Shown here: piece after piece, positions 62,762-64,000 of the stretch
How the letters are laid out: each line of letters begins with the position of its first letter
How positions within the stretch are numbered: position 1 is the first letter of the stretch
Assembly: GCF_000956405.1 (NCBI RefSeq)
Contig: NZ_JYIV01000030.1
Location: 124,001 to 188,000, forward strand
Length of the DNA stretch: 64,000 nucleotides
From: Microbacterium oxydans
Lineage (GTDB): Bacteria > Actinomycetota > Actinomycetes > Actinomycetales > Microbacteriaceae
Reading direction: 5' to 3'
Made by a program: the position numbers and the translations under genes
The notes under the pieces: generated by a model
What the model saw: the letters and a program-made list of their open reading frames with translations, nothing else
Database searches by the model: none
What the model was told of the DNA's origin: nothing

Positions 62762-64000
62762 GTGAGAGTAGCGATCGTCACGGAGTCCTTCCTTCCGCAC
62801 ATGAACGGCGTCACCGGCTCGGTGCTGCAGATCCTGCGACACCTCGAACGGCGGGGACACGAGGCTCATGTCATCGCCCCCGACGCCGTCGGTGCACCGA
62901 CGGAGCTCAGCGGCGCCCGCATCGAACACATCCCGAGCCTCGCGCTCCCGGGGTACCGGCACGTGCGGGTGGGGACATCGAGCGCCCACCGCGTCGCCGT
63001 CTCGCTCGCTCGCTTCCAGCCCGACGTCGTGCACCTCGCGTCGCCGTTCGCCCTGGGATGGAGTGGGGTGCTGGCGGCGCAGCGCCTGAGCCTGCCGACG
63101 GTCGCCGCCTATCAGACCGACGTGGCCGCGTACACCGCGCGCTATCGGGTCGCCGCGACAACCGGCATCGCGCAGGCCCACATCGCCCGCCTGCATCGAC
63201 GAGCCACCCTCACCCTCGCCCCCTCCGTCGACTCGGCCGGGCAGCTCGCCGCCCTCGGCATCGATCGCGTGCGGCGTTGGGGGAGGGGTGTCGACGCCGA
63301 GCGGTTCCAGCCGTCACGACGCGACGACGCGCTCCGAGCAGCCTGGGATGCTGATGTCGTCATCGGCTACGTCGGACGCCTCGCGCCCGAGAAGCAGGTC
63401 GAAGACCTCGTCGCACTCCGCGGCATCCCCGCCACGCGCCTGGTGATCGTGGGCGACGGACCCAGCAGAGCGAAGTTGCAGGGACTGCTGCCCGATGCAA
63501 TCTTCCTCGGCCACCTCGACGGAGAGGCGCTCGCCGCGGCGATGGCATCCTTCGACCTGTTCGTGCACCCGGGGGAGAGCGAGACGTTCGGTCAGACCCT
63601 GCAGGAAGCCCACGCGAGCGGTGTTCCCGTGATCGCGACGGGCCGAGGCGGTCCACTGGGTCTCGTGCGCATGGGGATCGACGGCTGGCTCTACCGACCG
63701 GGGGACTTCGACGATCTGCGCAGCAGGGTGGCGGACCTCACCGGCGACGCGCGTAAGAGACGGGCGTTCGGTCGGGCGGGCCGCGAAGCCGTGCAGGAGC
63801 GCAGCTGGGAGACGGTGTGCGACCAGCTCCTCGACCACTTCGACGAGGCGAGGACGCTGCATGCGGCGGATACCCGGGCTCGAGCTCGTCGCCTCGTCCG
63901 CCCCGAGCCACCCGCAGCCGTCGTCCCCCGTCGGTGGCAGCGATACGTCGCCCTCGGGGACTCGCTCACGGAAGGGCTCTGCGATCCGGCCCCTGATGGC
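62762..64000 (+). CDS. GT4 glycosyltransferase fused to SGNH/GDSL hydrolase (cut by window end)
   Basis: The first 375 residues or so are a GT-B glycosyltransferase of family 4, MgtA/PimB-like: RVAIVTESFLPHMNGVTGSV at the start, GYVGRLAPEKQVEDL for the nucleotide site, and HPGESETFGQTLQEAHASG with the ExxxxxxxE motif. It then runs with no stop into YVALGDSLTEGL, block I of the SGNH hydrolases, at residue 396 onward, and is open at the right edge. It probably adds mannose or glucose to a lipid or wall glycan and may trim an acyl or ester group. GTG 62762 lies 6 nt after CATCCT. Confidence 0.83.
   Translation, partial: MRVAIVTESFLPHMNGVTGSVLQILRHLERRGHEAHVIAPDAVGAPTELSGARIEHIPSLALPGYRHVRVGTSSAHRVAVSLARFQPDVVHLASPFALGWSGVLAAQRLSLPTVAAYQTDVAAYTARYRVAATTGIAQAHIARLHRRATLTLAPSVDSAGQLAALGIDRVRRWGRGVDAERFQPSRRDDALRAAWDADVVIGYVGRLAPEKQVEDLVALRGIPATRLVIVGDGPSRAKLQGLLPDAIFLGHLDGEALAAAMASFDLFVHPGESETFGQTLQEAHASGVPVIATGRGGPLGLVRMGIDGWLYRPGDFDDLRSRVADLTGDARKRRAFGRAGREAVQERSWETVCDQLLDHFDEARTLHAADTRARARRLVRPEPPAAVVPRRWQRYVALGDSLTEGLCDPAPDG

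Noticed and set aside
1..64000. tRNA, rRNA, insertion sequence or prophage genes
   Set aside because: No T-loop consensus, rRNA block, transposase or phage structural protein was seen on either strand by eye. A covariance-model search would be decisive.

Overview
The window is a 64 kb piece of a high-GC actinobacterial chromosome. Gene content and layout fit Microbacteriaceae, most likely Microbacterium: the rseP-ispG-proS-nusA-ylxR-infB-rbfA-truB-ribF-rpsO backbone, a YcnI copper protein, EfeUOB, a DUF5302 protein, a DUF559 protein, and a MurE whose third-residue pocket is not of the diaminopimelate type. No rRNA, tRNA, insertion sequence, prophage or CRISPR array was found. Genus-level naming is inference from gene content.

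Layout. 1-3 kb: partial murE, ycnI and a membrane protein on the minus strand. 3-13.8 kb: rseP, a fused anthranilate synthase under a classical Trp attenuator, pcp, ispG, an AlaX-like tRNA-editing protein, an RNB nuclease, a PEP-mutase-like enzyme and proS. 13.8-20.3 kb: a flavin protein, an APC permease with its TetR regulator and a divergent P1 peptidase sharing two operator copies, a LOG-family protein and an amine oxidase. 20.4-31 kb: the translation block nusA-ylxR-infB-rbfA, then a LuxR regulator, mutY, truB and ribF. 31-42.5 kb: SNF2 helicase, pfkA, a DUF559 gene between two matched repeat modules, oligopeptidase B, a Pit phosphate transporter behind a PHO-box-like array, a phosphodiesterase and aspA. 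42.6-52.8 kb: FAA hydrolase, PrsW, FKBP, YceI, MFS exporter, rpsO, an IPNS-like oxygenase and the efeUOB iron operon. 52.8-64 kb: serine hydrolase, acyltransferase, a luciferase-like oxidoreductase with its flavin reductase, an FAD oxidoreductase, a DctSR-type two-component system divergent from dctA, DUF5302, DedA and a glycosyltransferase that runs in frame into an SGNH hydrolase domain at the right edge.

Expression style. At least 17 genes that begin transcription units show a TANNNT hexamer exactly 6 nt before an ATG or GTG start, with no room for a Shine-Dalgarno site. This is the mark of leaderless transcripts. Downstream operon genes instead carry AGGAG-type sites or ATGA/GTGA overlaps. 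The signature was used to choose several starts. It also exposes a leaderless Trp leader peptide and a leaderless 7-codon upstream ORF coupled to the MFS gene.

Most notable: the complete trp attenuator, the repeat modules that bracket the DUF559 gene, the paired 16-bp operators between permease and peptidase, the altered MurE motif, and the GT4-SGNH fusion.
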